This document shows, one piece after another, positions 36,140 to 44,469 of a stretch of DNA of 64,000 bases. How positions within the stretch are numbered: position 1 is the stretch's first letter; each line of letters begins with the position of its first letter. Origin of the DNA: CAYUYV01 sp964522525. Its GTDB lineage: Bacteria > Pseudomonadota > Alphaproteobacteria > JAJFIK01. The translations under genes were made by a program, and so were the position numbers. The stretch spans positions 1 through 64,000 of the forward strand of contig CAZFWG010000017.1 in the NCBI GenBank assembly GCA_964522525.1, given 5' to 3'. The notes under the pieces are model-generated. The model saw nothing but the letters and a program-made list of their open reading frames with translations, had not been told where the DNA came from and ran no database searches.

Positions 36140-37429
36140 TCAGACCTCCAGCCGTTGACGGCGGATCAGCGGACGGGCGAACAGTTCGGCCAGATCGGCG
36201 GCCTGCTCATAGCCATGGACGGGCGAGAAGACGAGTTCGATCGACCATTTCGTGGTGATGCCCTCGGATTCGAGCGGATTGGCGAGCCCCAGGCCGCAGA
36301 CCACCAGATCTGGACGCTTCTCGCGGCAGCGATCAAGCTGCCGGTCCACGTCCTGGCCCTCGCTCAAAGTCACATCGTCCGGCAACTGATCCAATTCGGC
36401 GGCCAGATGCTGGCGATGGAGATAGGGGGTGCCCACCTCGATCAGTTCCGTCCCCAATTCCTGGTGGAGAAACCGGGCGAGCGGTACCTCGAGTTGGGAG
36501 TCGGGGAAGAAGAAAACGCGTTTGCCTTCCAACTCACCCCGATAGCGCTCCAGCGCCCGCTTGGCCCGTTCCCGGCGCGGGCCCGTCACGGCCTCGAATC
36601 GATCGGCCGGAACATCGAAAGCCTGGGCGGCGGCCTGCAGCCAAGCGGTCGTGCCCTCGGCTCCGAAGGGGAAGGGCGCATGAAGCCGTTTCGCGCCACG
36701 GTCCTCAAGAGCCCAGGCCGTCTCCCCCAGAAACGGCTGAGCCAGCAAAAACAGGGTGTTCGGACCAATGGCGGGAAGCTCCCCGGCCTTGCGCGGCGGC
36801 AGGAAATCAACCGGTCCGATGCCGAGTTCCTTGAAGAGGCGCCGGAACTGGTCCTCCACCACATCGGGAAGCGTGCCGACAACCAGAAGCGATGGCGCGG
36901 TATTCTCCGCCGTCGGCATTTCGGGCACGAGGGCGTTCAGGCAGGCATCTTCGCCTTGGGTGAAGGTCGTCTCGATGCCGCTGCCCGAATAGTTGAGGAT
37001 CCGCACATCCGGGGCAAAGCGACCCGACAGCCGGGTGGCCGCCCGCGACAGGTCAAGCTTGATCACTTCCGACGGACAGGAGCCGACAAGAAACAGCATC
37101 TTGATGTCCGGGCGGCGTTCCAGAAGCCGGGTCACCACCCGATCGAGTTCCTCATTGGCATCCGCCAGGCCGGCCAGGTCCCGCTCCTCGATGATGGCGG
37201 TGGCGAAGCGGGGCTCGGCGAAAATCATGACGCCGGCGGCCGATTGCATCAGATGGGCACAGGTCCGGGAGCCGACGATCAGGAAGAAAGCATCCTGGAT
37301 CTTGCGGTGCAGCCAGACGATTCCGGTCAGACCACAAAAGACTTCCCGTTGTCCCCGTTCCTTGAGCACCGGTCTGGTATCGCAGCCGGACGAGGGGGTT
37401 GTGGTCGAGGGCGCGGCGGCGGATGTCAT
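36140..37429 (-). CDS. bchN: BchN, dark-operative protochlorophyllide reductase subunit N
   Basis: NifD-like subunit, 429 residues from ATG 37429. Cluster ligands lie in VFCGLTGIVWLH, VGSRTCAHL and FLVGSCPSEVIK. The start overlaps the bchF stop by 4 nt. With BchL and BchB it reduces protochlorophyllide without light. Confidence 0.97.
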   Translation of the reverse strand: MTSAAAPSTTTPSSGCDTRPVLKERGQREVFCGLTGIVWLHRKIQDAFFLIVGSRTCAHLMQSAAGVMIFAEPRFATAIIEERDLAGLADANEELDRVVTRLLERRPDIKMLFLVGSCPSEVIKLDLSRAATRLSGRFAPDVRILNYSGSGIETTFTQGEDACLNALVPEMPTAENTAPSLLVVGTLPDVVEDQFRRLFKELGIGPVDFLPPRKAGELPAIGPNTLFLLAQPFLGETAWALEDRGAKRLHAPFPFGAEGTTAWLQAAAQAFDVPADRFEAVTGPRRERAKRALERYRGELEGKRVFFFPDSQLEVPLARFLHQELGTELIEVGTPYLHRQHLAAELDQLPDDVTLSEGQDVDRQLDRCREKRPDLVVCGLGLANPLESEGITTKWSIELVFSPVHGYEQAADLAELFARPLIRRQRLEV

Positions 37430-37986
37430 GCGGGCCTCCCGACAGCGTTCATCAGATCCGGGGATGGCGCTACGGGGGCTTCGCGGCGCGCCGCCCGCAG
37501 TTTGAGCACGAACTGTGTGGCGTTGATCACGTAGGTGACATAGGCGGCGAGGGCGAGGATCATCTGATCCCGCGCATTCAGCCAGCCGAAGATCACCGCA
37601 CCGAGATAAGCGGTGTGGAGGGCAAGAACGGCCATGCTCACCACATCTTCCCAGAAGAAGGGACGGGCAAAGAGCCATTTGCCGAACACCACCTTTTCCC
37701 AAATCGATCCGGTGACCATGATGACGTAGAGAACGATGGTCTTGATGACGATCGAGATAGTTGCCAGGACGAAGCCCTCGCCGGTCATCAGATAGCGTAT
37801 GACCAGGGCAAGGCTGATGAGGAAAACCAGAAACTGAAAGGGGGCGAGAAAGCCCTGGACCATTGTCCAAACAGTGCAATCGCGCCGCCGGCGCTCCTCC
37901 GGTGTGTAAAGGAGCGTGCCGTCTCCCTGGGCGTGCTCTGACGCCGTCCAGTCTGTCTGCGTTCCTGTCTCTCGTGTCGTCGCCAT
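37426..37986 (-). CDS. bchF: BchF, 3-vinyl bacteriochlorophyllide hydratase
   Basis: Hydrates the C-3 vinyl group to hydroxyethyl. ATG 37986 gives 186 residues. The core from LLYTPEERRRRDCTVWTMVQ through FARPFFWEDVVSMAVLALHT is typical, with four hydrophobic segments; the N-terminus is about 25 residues longer than many homologues. First gene of the long minus-strand operon. Confidence 0.95.
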   Translation of the reverse strand: MATTRETGTQTDWTASEHAQGDGTLLYTPEERRRRDCTVWTMVQGFLAPFQFLVFLISLALVIRYLMTGEGFVLATISIVIKTIVLYVIMVTGSIWEKVVFGKWLFARPFFWEDVVSMAVLALHTAYLGAVIFGWLNARDQMILALAAYVTYVINATQFVLKLRAARREAPVAPSPDLMNAVGRPA

Positions 37987-38136
37987 CGCGCTTCGACGTC
38001 CTGTCAAAACAAGGTCCCTCAAGCGTGCCGTCCTTGGGGCCGAACCTGTCGGTTTGCCTTTGGAAACCAGCCTTGACGGGCATGGTGGCCGGGGCACGCC
38101 GCTCGATATGAAAACGGTAATTACGCGGTCTAGACC

Positions 38137-38170
38137 TGTCAATAGGGGTTTACGTCAACTTTGATTGACA
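38137..38170. promoter_or_regulatory. Symmetric double PpsR-like site
   Basis: TGT-N12-ACG (38137-38154) and CGT-N12-ACA (38153-38170) overlap at a central ACGT. The whole 34-bp block begins TGTCAA and ends TTGACA, so its outer arms are the -35 hexamers of bchF and aerR read in opposite directions. Repression of both by one PpsR assembly is inferred. Confidence 0.65.
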
Positions 38171-38316
38171 CTTGGTCGCGAAGCGGCCTAAGATAAATTT
38201 GTGAGATCGATCCGCCTTGGATTTTCTTTGCCAAAACCACCGAAAACTGGTGAGTTTGGAGTGTAAAGCGAGCTTGGCAGGGCGGTTTCGGCCGTACGAC
38301 GGAAGTTCAACGCCCA

Positions 38317-38362
38317 GTGCCAAGCGGCTTACCGCTGGCACGAAGCGCGATGTGGCCAGCGG
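38317..38362 (+). promoter_or_regulatory. Alternative hairpins in the aerR leader
   Basis: Segment 1 (38317-38327) can pair with segment 2 CCGCTGGCAC (38332-38341), with one bulged A and a 4-nt loop. The same segment 2 also pairs perfectly over 8 bp (CCGCTGGC, 38332-38339) with segment 3 GCCAGCGG (38355-38362). The two folds exclude each other. No T-run follows, so this is not a plain attenuator. Confidence 0.4.
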
Positions 38363-38426
38363 TTAGGGAGGCGCGCACAACGACCCGGCCGCAATCGATA
38401 TGCGGGTCTGGCGAGGGAGGGCCGAG

Positions 38427-39332
38427 ATGGCCTCGACAGATCAGTCACAAGGGCTGAATGAGCCCGATCCTCAAGAGAGGAAAGAAGCGGAAAAGGTTGA
38501 CCAGGCTCCGGCTCACGAAGAGCCACCAGACGGTGAGGGGAGCGCCGATCAAATGGAGGCGAAGACGAAATGGCTTTCCAGTGCCATCGAGGCGGAAATC
38601 ATTCCGCGGTTGCTGATGGCCCATAGAGCATCATCGGTCCGACTGGGAAACGCGCCCGAGCGCAAGGTCCCCGTCCATCCTGACGACATCTCGGAATTTG
38701 CCCGGCTCGTTCTCTCCCACGATGATTCGGTGGCGCTCGCATTCCTGGAAGCCCTTCTTCAACGCGGCGTCGATCTGGAAACCGTCTATCTGGAAGTCAT
38801 GGCGCCCGCCGCGCGGGTTTTCGGCGAGCGATGGGATGACGATACGCTTCCCTTCACGGAGGTCACGACGGGGCTCAGCCGGCTGCATCGGCTTCTTTAC
38901 ACCCTGCGCTCCACGGCGGCCGACCTTTTTGAAGACACCAGCGGTTCCCGCATGCTCATCACGCCCCTTCCCAGTGAACAACACAGTTTCGGTCTTCTGA
39001 TCGTGGCGGATTTCTTCCGGCATTCGGGCTGGAACGTGCATGAGGTGCCGGACATTACCCTTGACGGGCTTGAGGAGCGTGTTGCAGCTACCCCCTACGA
39101 TGTGGTTGGACTGTCCGTCGGTTGCGAACGATGGCTTGACGAGTTGAAGCAGGTTGTCGGCGTGATCCGGGGGGCGTCGTGCAATCTTGCAACGCGCATC
39201 CTGGTCGGGGGGCATCTGGTTTCGGAAATCCCGGATTTGGACAGACGTGTCGGCGCGGACGCGGTCGCCACCGATGCCCGTCAGGCCGTGGTCAAGGCCC
39301 AGGCGCTTGTCGGTGAGATCGCGCGGCACTGA
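38427..39332 (+). CDS. ppaA: AerR/PpaA, B12-binding-domain PpsR antirepressor
   Basis: Regulator that binds cobalamin (or haem, in SCHIC-domain relatives) and counters PpsR/CrtJ. ATG 38427 is chosen because GGGAGGG lies 6-7 nt upstream; 301 residues. A charged N-terminus of about 50 residues is followed by a helical domain (LEALLQRGVDLETVYLEVMAPAARVFGERWDDD) with the usual helical-cap sequence, then a Rossmann B12-like domain (SEQHSFGLLIVADFFRHSGW, LVGGHLV). It is 39 bp before ppsR. Confidence 0.9.
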   Translation: MASTDQSQGLNEPDPQERKEAEKVDQAPAHEEPPDGEGSADQMEAKTKWLSSAIEAEIIPRLLMAHRASSVRLGNAPERKVPVHPDDISEFARLVLSHDDSVALAFLEALLQRGVDLETVYLEVMAPAARVFGERWDDDTLPFTEVTTGLSRLHRLLYTLRSTAADLFEDTSGSRMLITPLPSEQHSFGLLIVADFFRHSGWNVHEVPDITLDGLEERVAATPYDVVGLSVGCERWLDELKQVVGVIRGASCNLATRILVGGHLVSEIPDLDRRVGADAVATDARQAVVKAQALVGEIARH

Positions 39333-39371
39333 TGATGAAACAGTTTAGATAAGATACCTGGCAGCACAGCG

Positions 39372-40778
39372 ATGAATATGGCGTTGTCGGAACAAACCTA
39401 CCGTGACCTGAAGGCCTTGGAAGAGTCCATCGGGCACCTTCGAGCTGATGTGGTGGCTCAACTGGTCGCCGCAACAGCCGATGTTGCCTTGGTTCTCGAT
39501 GATGACGGCGTGATTCGGGCGGCCTCTTTCGGCAATGCGGAGGTTTCTCCGGAAGGCTTTGATACTTGGATCGGCCAGCCCCTGGTGAAGACGGTCACGG
39601 TCGAGAGCCGTCCCAAGGTGAAGGCCCTTCTCCAGGACGCGGTGCGCAATGCGCCGGCGAAATGGCGGGAAATCAATCATCCGGCCAATGATGGCCCGGA
39701 TATCCCGGTCCGTTACTTCGCCTTGAATGTGGGCGAGGCGGGCCGCGTCGTCGCCATCGGCCGGGATCTGCGGTCGGTCGCCGCCCTTCAGCAGCGCCTG
39801 CTCGACACCCAGCACGCGATGGAACGCGAATATGCGCGGCTCCGCCACGCGGAAACGCGCTACCGCCTGCTGTTTCAGGTGGCGAGCGAGGCCGTGCTCA
39901 TCATCAACGCCTTGAACCAGAAAGTGGTTGAGGCCAATCCCGCCGCCTTGCACCTCCTCGGACGGGACGTGAAGCAGATTGTAGGGCGCTCCTTCCCGGA
40001 AATGTTCGCCCTTGACCATAAGGACGTCATTCGCACCTTGATGGTGGGCGGACGGGCTGAAGGGATCCGGGTGCGGCTTGCAGAAGGCAATCGGGACTGT
40101 CTGTTGTCCACCTCCGTGTTTCGCCAGGAAAAGGCCACCCATCTGCTGGCGCGCCTCATGCCGCTTGAGCAGGATGAAGCGACCAAGCTGCCCCACACGG
40201 ATTCCCAGAGCCTGAAAATCATTCAGAATTTGCCGGAAGGATTCGTGGTCGCCGACCAGGATTTGCGTATCCTGACGGCCAATGCGGCTTTCCTGGAGCT
40301 TACCCATCTGGCCACGGAAGATCATGCGCGCGGAGAACCGCTGCACCGTTTCATCGGGCGCTCCGAGGTCGACCTCAATGTTCTGGTTTCGAATCTGCGC
40401 CAGGTCGGAGCCGTTCGCGAATTCAATACCGTGCTGCGCGGGGTCCACGGATCAAGCGAGAATGTGGCCCTGACCGCGGTTTCGGTGCCGGATGGCCGGG
40501 TGCCCTGTTTCGGGTTCACCGTCCGGACCACGGCCGGGCAGTCCCCCGCCCAGGAGATCGAAAACAGCCTGCCCCGTTCCGTCGAGCATCTCACGCGTCT
40601 TGTCGGCCGGGTGTCCTTGAAGGAAATCGTCAAGGACACCACCGACCTGATCGAACGGCTGTGCATCGAGGCCGCCCTGGAATTGACCCGGGACAATCGC
40701 GCGTCAGCGGCGGAAATGCTGGGTTTGAGCCGCCAGGGCCTCTATGCGAAATTGCGGCGCCACGGCCTCGTTGACTGA
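39372..40778 (+). CDS. ppsR: PpsR/CrtJ, redox-responsive photosynthesis repressor
   Basis: 468 residues: N-terminal region, PAS domains (about 160-270 and 280-390) and a Fis-type HTH at the C-terminus (NRASAAEMLGLSRQGLYAKL). Cysteines are C243, C379 and C431; C243 and C431 sit where the two redox cysteines of PpsR/CrtJ lie, the latter just before the HTH. It represses bch, crt and puc promoters through TGT-N12-ACA sites, several of which occur here. Confidence 0.94.
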   Translation: MNMALSEQTYRDLKALEESIGHLRADVVAQLVAATADVALVLDDDGVIRAASFGNAEVSPEGFDTWIGQPLVKTVTVESRPKVKALLQDAVRNAPAKWREINHPANDGPDIPVRYFALNVGEAGRVVAIGRDLRSVAALQQRLLDTQHAMEREYARLRHAETRYRLLFQVASEAVLIINALNQKVVEANPAALHLLGRDVKQIVGRSFPEMFALDHKDVIRTLMVGGRAEGIRVRLAEGNRDCLLSTSVFRQEKATHLLARLMPLEQDEATKLPHTDSQSLKIIQNLPEGFVVADQDLRILTANAAFLELTHLATEDHARGEPLHRFIGRSEVDLNVLVSNLRQVGAVREFNTVLRGVHGSSENVALTAVSVPDGRVPCFGFTVRTTAGQSPAQEIENSLPRSVEHLTRLVGRVSLKEIVKDTTDLIERLCIEAALELTRDNRASAAEMLGLSRQGLYAKLRRHGLVD

Positions 40779-40856
40779 CCTTAGTCCTTTCGATGTATGG
40801 CAATATGTCGCTGTTCTTGCGATTCAAGCGACCGGGTGAGGCGAAAGGACACCGAG

Positions 40857-40897
40857 TGTCAAGTTTAGTTGACGCTCCTAAGTGTCATCATTAAGCT
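40857..40897 (+). promoter_or_regulatory. bchG promoter with PpsR-like site
   Basis: TGTCAAGTTTAGTTGACG (40857-40874) is TGT-N12-ACG and its right half is the -35 box TTGACG (40869-40874). A 17-bp spacer leads to TAAGCT (40892-40897). Expected transcription start is at about 40903-40905, essentially at the bchG ATG. Confidence 0.65.
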
Positions 40898-40904
40898 CAA
40901 TACT

Positions 40905-41819
40905 ATGGTTGAGCATAGCGCCACATTACGGGCCCCCGCACGGCCTTCTCCCTCCGCGGCTTTGGAGCTTCTGAAGCCCATCACATGGTTTGCGCCCATG
41001 TGGGCCTTCGGCTGCGGGGTGGTCTCGGCCGGTGTGCCCGTTCTCGATCGGGTGCCCGAGATTCTCCTTGGGATTGTCCTGTCCGGCCCGCTGCTGACCG
41101 GCACGAGCCAGGCCGTCAATGACTGGTATGACCGGCATGTGGACGCCATCAACGAACCCGATCGTCCCATTCCGTCCGGTCGTGTGCCGGGACAGTGGGG
41201 GCTTTATATCGCGATCATTTGGACGGTGCTGTCCCTGACCGTTGCGGCGGCCTTGGGCCCCTGGGTCTGGATCCCGGCTGCGATCGGAACCGTCCTGGCT
41301 TGGATGTACAGTGCGCCGCCTTTCCGTTTGAAACTCAATGGATGGTGGGGCAATGGTGCGGTTGCCATGTCCTATGAGGGGCTGGCCTGGCTTGCCGGCG
41401 CGGCGGTCATGACCGCCTCCGTGCCCGATGGCCGTGTCGTCGCTTTGGCCCTGCTCTACAGCGCCGGCGCCCACGGCATCATGACGTTGAACGATTTCAA
41501 GGCTGTGGAAGGCGACATCCGCATGGGCGTGCGCTCACTGCCCGTTCAACTCGGTGTCGCCCGCGCGGCCCGCGTGGCCTGTCTGGTCATGGCCGTCCCC
41601 CAACTGATTGTCGTTGCCCTGCTCCTGTCATGGGGCCAACCCCTGCACGCGGCGGGTGTCGGCTTCCTGCTCCTGGCGCAGTTCGGTCTCATGGCCCGCT
41701 TGCTGAAAGATCCCAAGCAGCATGCGCCCTGGTACAACGCCACGGGCACGACCCTCTATGTGTTCGGCATGCTGATCAGTGCCTTCGCCGTGCGTTCCCT
41801 GGTCATGGGGGCCGCGTGA
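40905..41819 (+). CDS. bchG: BchG, bacteriochlorophyll synthase
   Basis: UbiA-type prenyltransferase joining bacteriochlorophyllide a to geranylgeranyl diphosphate. 304 residues, about eight membrane helices. Diphosphate/Mg motif NDWYDRHVDAINEPDRPIPSG and second motif LNDFKAVEGD. ATG 40905 has no ribosome site and lies about where transcription should begin, so the mRNA may be leaderless. It overlaps the next gene by one base. Confidence 0.96.
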   Translation: MVEHSATLRAPARPSPSAALELLKPITWFAPMWAFGCGVVSAGVPVLDRVPEILLGIVLSGPLLTGTSQAVNDWYDRHVDAINEPDRPIPSGRVPGQWGLYIAIIWTVLSLTVAAALGPWVWIPAAIGTVLAWMYSAPPFRLKLNGWWGNGAVAMSYEGLAWLAGAAVMTASVPDGRVVALALLYSAGAHGIMTLNDFKAVEGDIRMGVRSLPVQLGVARAARVACLVMAVPQLIVVALLLSWGQPLHAAGVGFLLLAQFGLMARLLKDPKQHAPWYNATGTTLYVFGMLISAFAVRSLVMGAA

Positions 41820-43162
41820 TGTCGGGCGGGCTCAGTTGGCTCAGCATCGTTCGATTGGGTTTCGTCCAGACCGCCTTGGGCGCCATCATCGTCCTGATGA
41901 CCTCGACCCTCAATCGGGTGATGGTCGTCGAATTGGGGCTGCTGGCGACGATCCCTGGGGCCCTTGTCGCCTTTCACTATGCCGTTCAGATGTCCCGGCC
42001 CCGATGGGGCTACGGATCCGATATGGGCGGCCGGCGCACCCCGTGGATCATCGGCGGCATGGTCGTGTTGGCCCTCGGCGGTATCCTGGCGGCCACCGCC
42101 ACGGCCGTCATGGCCACCTCCTTTTTGGCTGGCATCGCCCTCGCGGTCCTGGCGTTCCTGGCCATCGGCGTGGGCGTCGGCGCGGCCGGGACCTCCCTTC
42201 TCGTGCTCCTGGCCACCCAGGCCGCACCGGGGCGCCGGGCGCCCGCGGCGTCGATCGTCTGGATCATGATGATTGTCGGCTTTGCAGTCACAGCCGGGGT
42301 CGCCGGCAGCTTTCTCGATCCCTTTTCCCTGACCCGGCTGGTTGGTGTCTCCGCCACGGTCAGCGGCATCGCGGTCCTGGTCACCGTGGTGGCCCTGTGG
42401 GGCGTTGAGCCGAAAACAGGATTCGCGTCGAAAGAGCCCGAGCGCAAAGAAGAAAAGCCCGAATTCGGTGCCGTGCTCCGGGCGGTCTTGGCCGAGCCCA
42501 AGGCCCGTCAGTTCACCATTTTCGTCTTTGTCTCCATGTTGGCCTATAGCGGCCAGGAATTGATCCTGGAACCCTTCGCGGGGCTCGTTTTCGGCATGAC
42601 GCCCGGGGAGACAACGAAGCTCACCGCCTTTCAAAACAGCGGGACCGCCCTCGGCATGATCCTTGTCGGTATCGCCGGCAGCTCGCTCTTTGGACGGCGG
42701 ATCGGCTCCTTGCGGTTTTGGACCGTAGGCGGATGTGCAGCCTCCGCCGTGTGCCTTGCGAGCCTGACGGTCGCGGGACAGGTCGGGCCCGGATGGCCGT
42801 TGCAGACCTCGGTCTTTTGTCTGGGCGTGTCCAATGGCGCCTTCGCCGTCGCGGCGATCGGTTCCATGTTCAGCCTCGCCAATGAAGGACGCGGTGCCCG
42901 GGAAGGCACCCGCATGGGCCTGTGGGGCGCGGCCCAGGCCATCGCTTTCGCTTTGGGCGGGTTCCTCGGCACGGTGGCGGTGGACGTCATGGGCGTCCTC
43001 GTCGATGGTCCGGCCATTGCCTATGGCGTGGTCTTCACGGCCGAGGGTGTGCTTTTCGTTGTCGCCGCCGCGTTGGCGGCGCGTATTGAATGGTCGGGCG
43101 ACGAACCATCAAGAGGGTTCATGCCCGCCGCAGCCGAAGGCTATGTCGCAGGAGGGCAATAA
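41819..43162 (+). CDS. PucC-like BCD-family carrier between bchG and bchP
   Basis: 447 residues, about twelve membrane helices, same superfamily as LhaA/PucC (STLNRVMVVELGLLATIPG, HYAVQMSRPRWGYGSDMGGRRTPWI in part). This is the ORF428-type gene found between bchG and bchP in PGCs. Its role is uncertain and is probably pigment handling or antenna assembly. TGATG coupling with bchG. Confidence 0.88.
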   Translation: MSGGLSWLSIVRLGFVQTALGAIIVLMTSTLNRVMVVELGLLATIPGALVAFHYAVQMSRPRWGYGSDMGGRRTPWIIGGMVVLALGGILAATATAVMATSFLAGIALAVLAFLAIGVGVGAAGTSLLVLLATQAAPGRRAPAASIVWIMMIVGFAVTAGVAGSFLDPFSLTRLVGVSATVSGIAVLVTVVALWGVEPKTGFASKEPERKEEKPEFGAVLRAVLAEPKARQFTIFVFVSMLAYSGQELILEPFAGLVFGMTPGETTKLTAFQNSGTALGMILVGIAGSSLFGRRIGSLRFWTVGGCAASAVCLASLTVAGQVGPGWPLQTSVFCLGVSNGAFAVAAIGSMFSLANEGRGAREGTRMGLWGAAQAIAFALGGFLGTVAVDVMGVLVDGPAIAYGVVFTAEGVLFVVAAALAARIEWSGDEPSRGFMPAAAEGYVAGGQ

Positions 43163-43167
43163 AAGCC

Positions 43168-44367
43168 ATGGGAATGAAGCAAACCTATGATGTTGTCGTT
43201 GTTGGCGGCGGCCCGGCTGGGGCGACCGCGGCCGAGGATCTGGCGCGGGCCGGACGTTCCGTGCTTCTCCTGGACCGGGCCGGGCGGATCAAACCGTGCG
43301 GCGGCGCGATTCCCCCCCGTCTCATCCGGGACTTCGCCATTCCCGACTCCCAACTTGTCGCCCGGGCGACCTCCGCGCGCATGGTGGCGCCGTCGGAGCG
43401 CCATGTGGACATGCCGATCGACGGGGGCTTTGTCGGCATGGTGGACCGGGAACATTTCGATGAATGGCTGCGCCAGCGGGCGGCCTCGGCCGGGGCCGAG
43501 CGCCGGACCGGCACGTTCGAGCATATCGGTCATGACAATGACGGGACGGCCATCGTGTCCTACCGGCCCCAGGGCACGCCCCGCAACGCTCCCTGGGAAG
43601 AGGTCCGGGCCCGGATCGTGATCGGGGCCGATGGCGCCCGCTCGGCCGTGGCCCAGCAGGCGATTGCCGACGGTGAACGCACACCGTGCGTCTTTGCCTA
43701 TCATGAGATTATCGAATCACCCCTGCAGTCGACGGATGAGTTCGATGGCTCCCGTTGCCACATCTACTATCAGGGGCACCTGTCCCCCGATTTCTACGCC
43801 TGGATCTTCCCCCACGGACAAACGACAAGCGTGGGCGTGGGCTCGGCCCAGAAAGGGTTCTCCCTGCGGGGGGCGGTCGGCGATTTGCGCGCGGTGACGG
43901 GCCTTGACAGCAATGAGACGATCCGTACGGAAGGTGCACCGATCCCGCTGAAACCCTTGAAGAAATGGGACAATGGCCGCGATGTGATCGTGGTCGGCGA
44001 CGCCGCCGGCATCGTGGCACCGGCCTCCGGTGAGGGCATCTACTATGCCATGGCAGGCGCCCGGATCGTGGCCGAGGCCGTGATGACATGCCTGGAGACG
44101 GGCGACGCGCGGGCGCTCGCCACGGCGCGCAAACGGTTCATGAAGGAACATGGCCGGGTCTTCTGGATCCTCGGCATCATGCAGCATTTCTGGTACCGAA
44201 ACGATAAGCGCCGCGAGAGGTTCGTGAGCATTTGTCGGGATCCGGATGTCCAGAAGCTGACCTGGGATGCTTATATGAACAAGCAGCTGGTCCGGGCCAA
44301 GCCGGCCGCTCATATGCGCATTTTCTTCAAGGATCTGGCGCATCTGTTCGGCTTCGCCTCGACCTGA
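43168..44367 (+). CDS. bchP: BchP, geranylgeranyl reductase
   Basis: Reduces the geranylgeranyl tail of bacteriochlorophyll to phytyl. 399 residues from ATG 43168. FAD motif VVGGGPAGATAA, the family segment DRAGRIKPCGGAIPPRLI, and a second FAD motif VVGDAAGIVAPASGEGIYYAM. GGAGG is 12 nt upstream; a second ATG two codons later is possible. Last PGC gene before a terminator. Confidence 0.96.
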   Translation: MGMKQTYDVVVVGGGPAGATAAEDLARAGRSVLLLDRAGRIKPCGGAIPPRLIRDFAIPDSQLVARATSARMVAPSERHVDMPIDGGFVGMVDREHFDEWLRQRAASAGAERRTGTFEHIGHDNDGTAIVSYRPQGTPRNAPWEEVRARIVIGADGARSAVAQQAIADGERTPCVFAYHEIIESPLQSTDEFDGSRCHIYYQGHLSPDFYAWIFPHGQTTSVGVGSAQKGFSLRGAVGDLRAVTGLDSNETIRTEGAPIPLKPLKKWDNGRDVIVVGDAAGIVAPASGEGIYYAMAGARIVAEAVMTCLETGDARALATARKRFMKEHGRVFWILGIMQHFWYRNDKRRERFVSICRDPDVQKLTWDAYMNKQLVRAKPAAHMRIFFKDLAHLFGFAST

Positions 44368-44418
44368 CGCCTGGCCGGCGCGGAGTCAAAACAACAAGCA
44401 TTGATTTCAAGTCTTTGG

Positions 44419-44449
44419 GGGAGCGGTTGGTCCGCTCCCCTCTCTTTTG
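44419..44449 (+). terminator. Rho-independent terminator after bchP
   Basis: GGGGAGCGG (44419-44427) pairs with CCGCTCCCC (44433-44441) around TTGGT, followed by TCTCTTTT. Marks the right end of the photosynthesis cluster. Confidence 0.85.
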
Positions 44450-44469
44450 TACGGCTGATGAACCACAGC

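Larger units (their letters stand above)
37987..38426. promoter_or_regulatory. Divergent bchF / aerR control region
   Basis: About 440 bp without a gene. It holds back-to-back sigma70-like promoters. For bchF (minus strand): TTGACA 38142-38137, 17 bp, TACCGT 38119-38114. For aerR (plus strand): TTGACA 38165-38170, 18 bp, TAAGAT 38189-38194. Two PpsR-like sites cover both -35 boxes, and a structured leader precedes aerR. Confidence 0.65.

Noticed and set aside
38400..38426. Earlier ATG for aerR
   Set aside because: No ribosome site precedes it, whereas ATG 38427 has GGGAGGG at proper spacing.
38200..38426. Cobalamin riboswitch in the aerR leader
   Set aside because: Pairing segments are present, but I could not find the conserved B12-box arrangement or enough length, so only alternative hairpins are reported.
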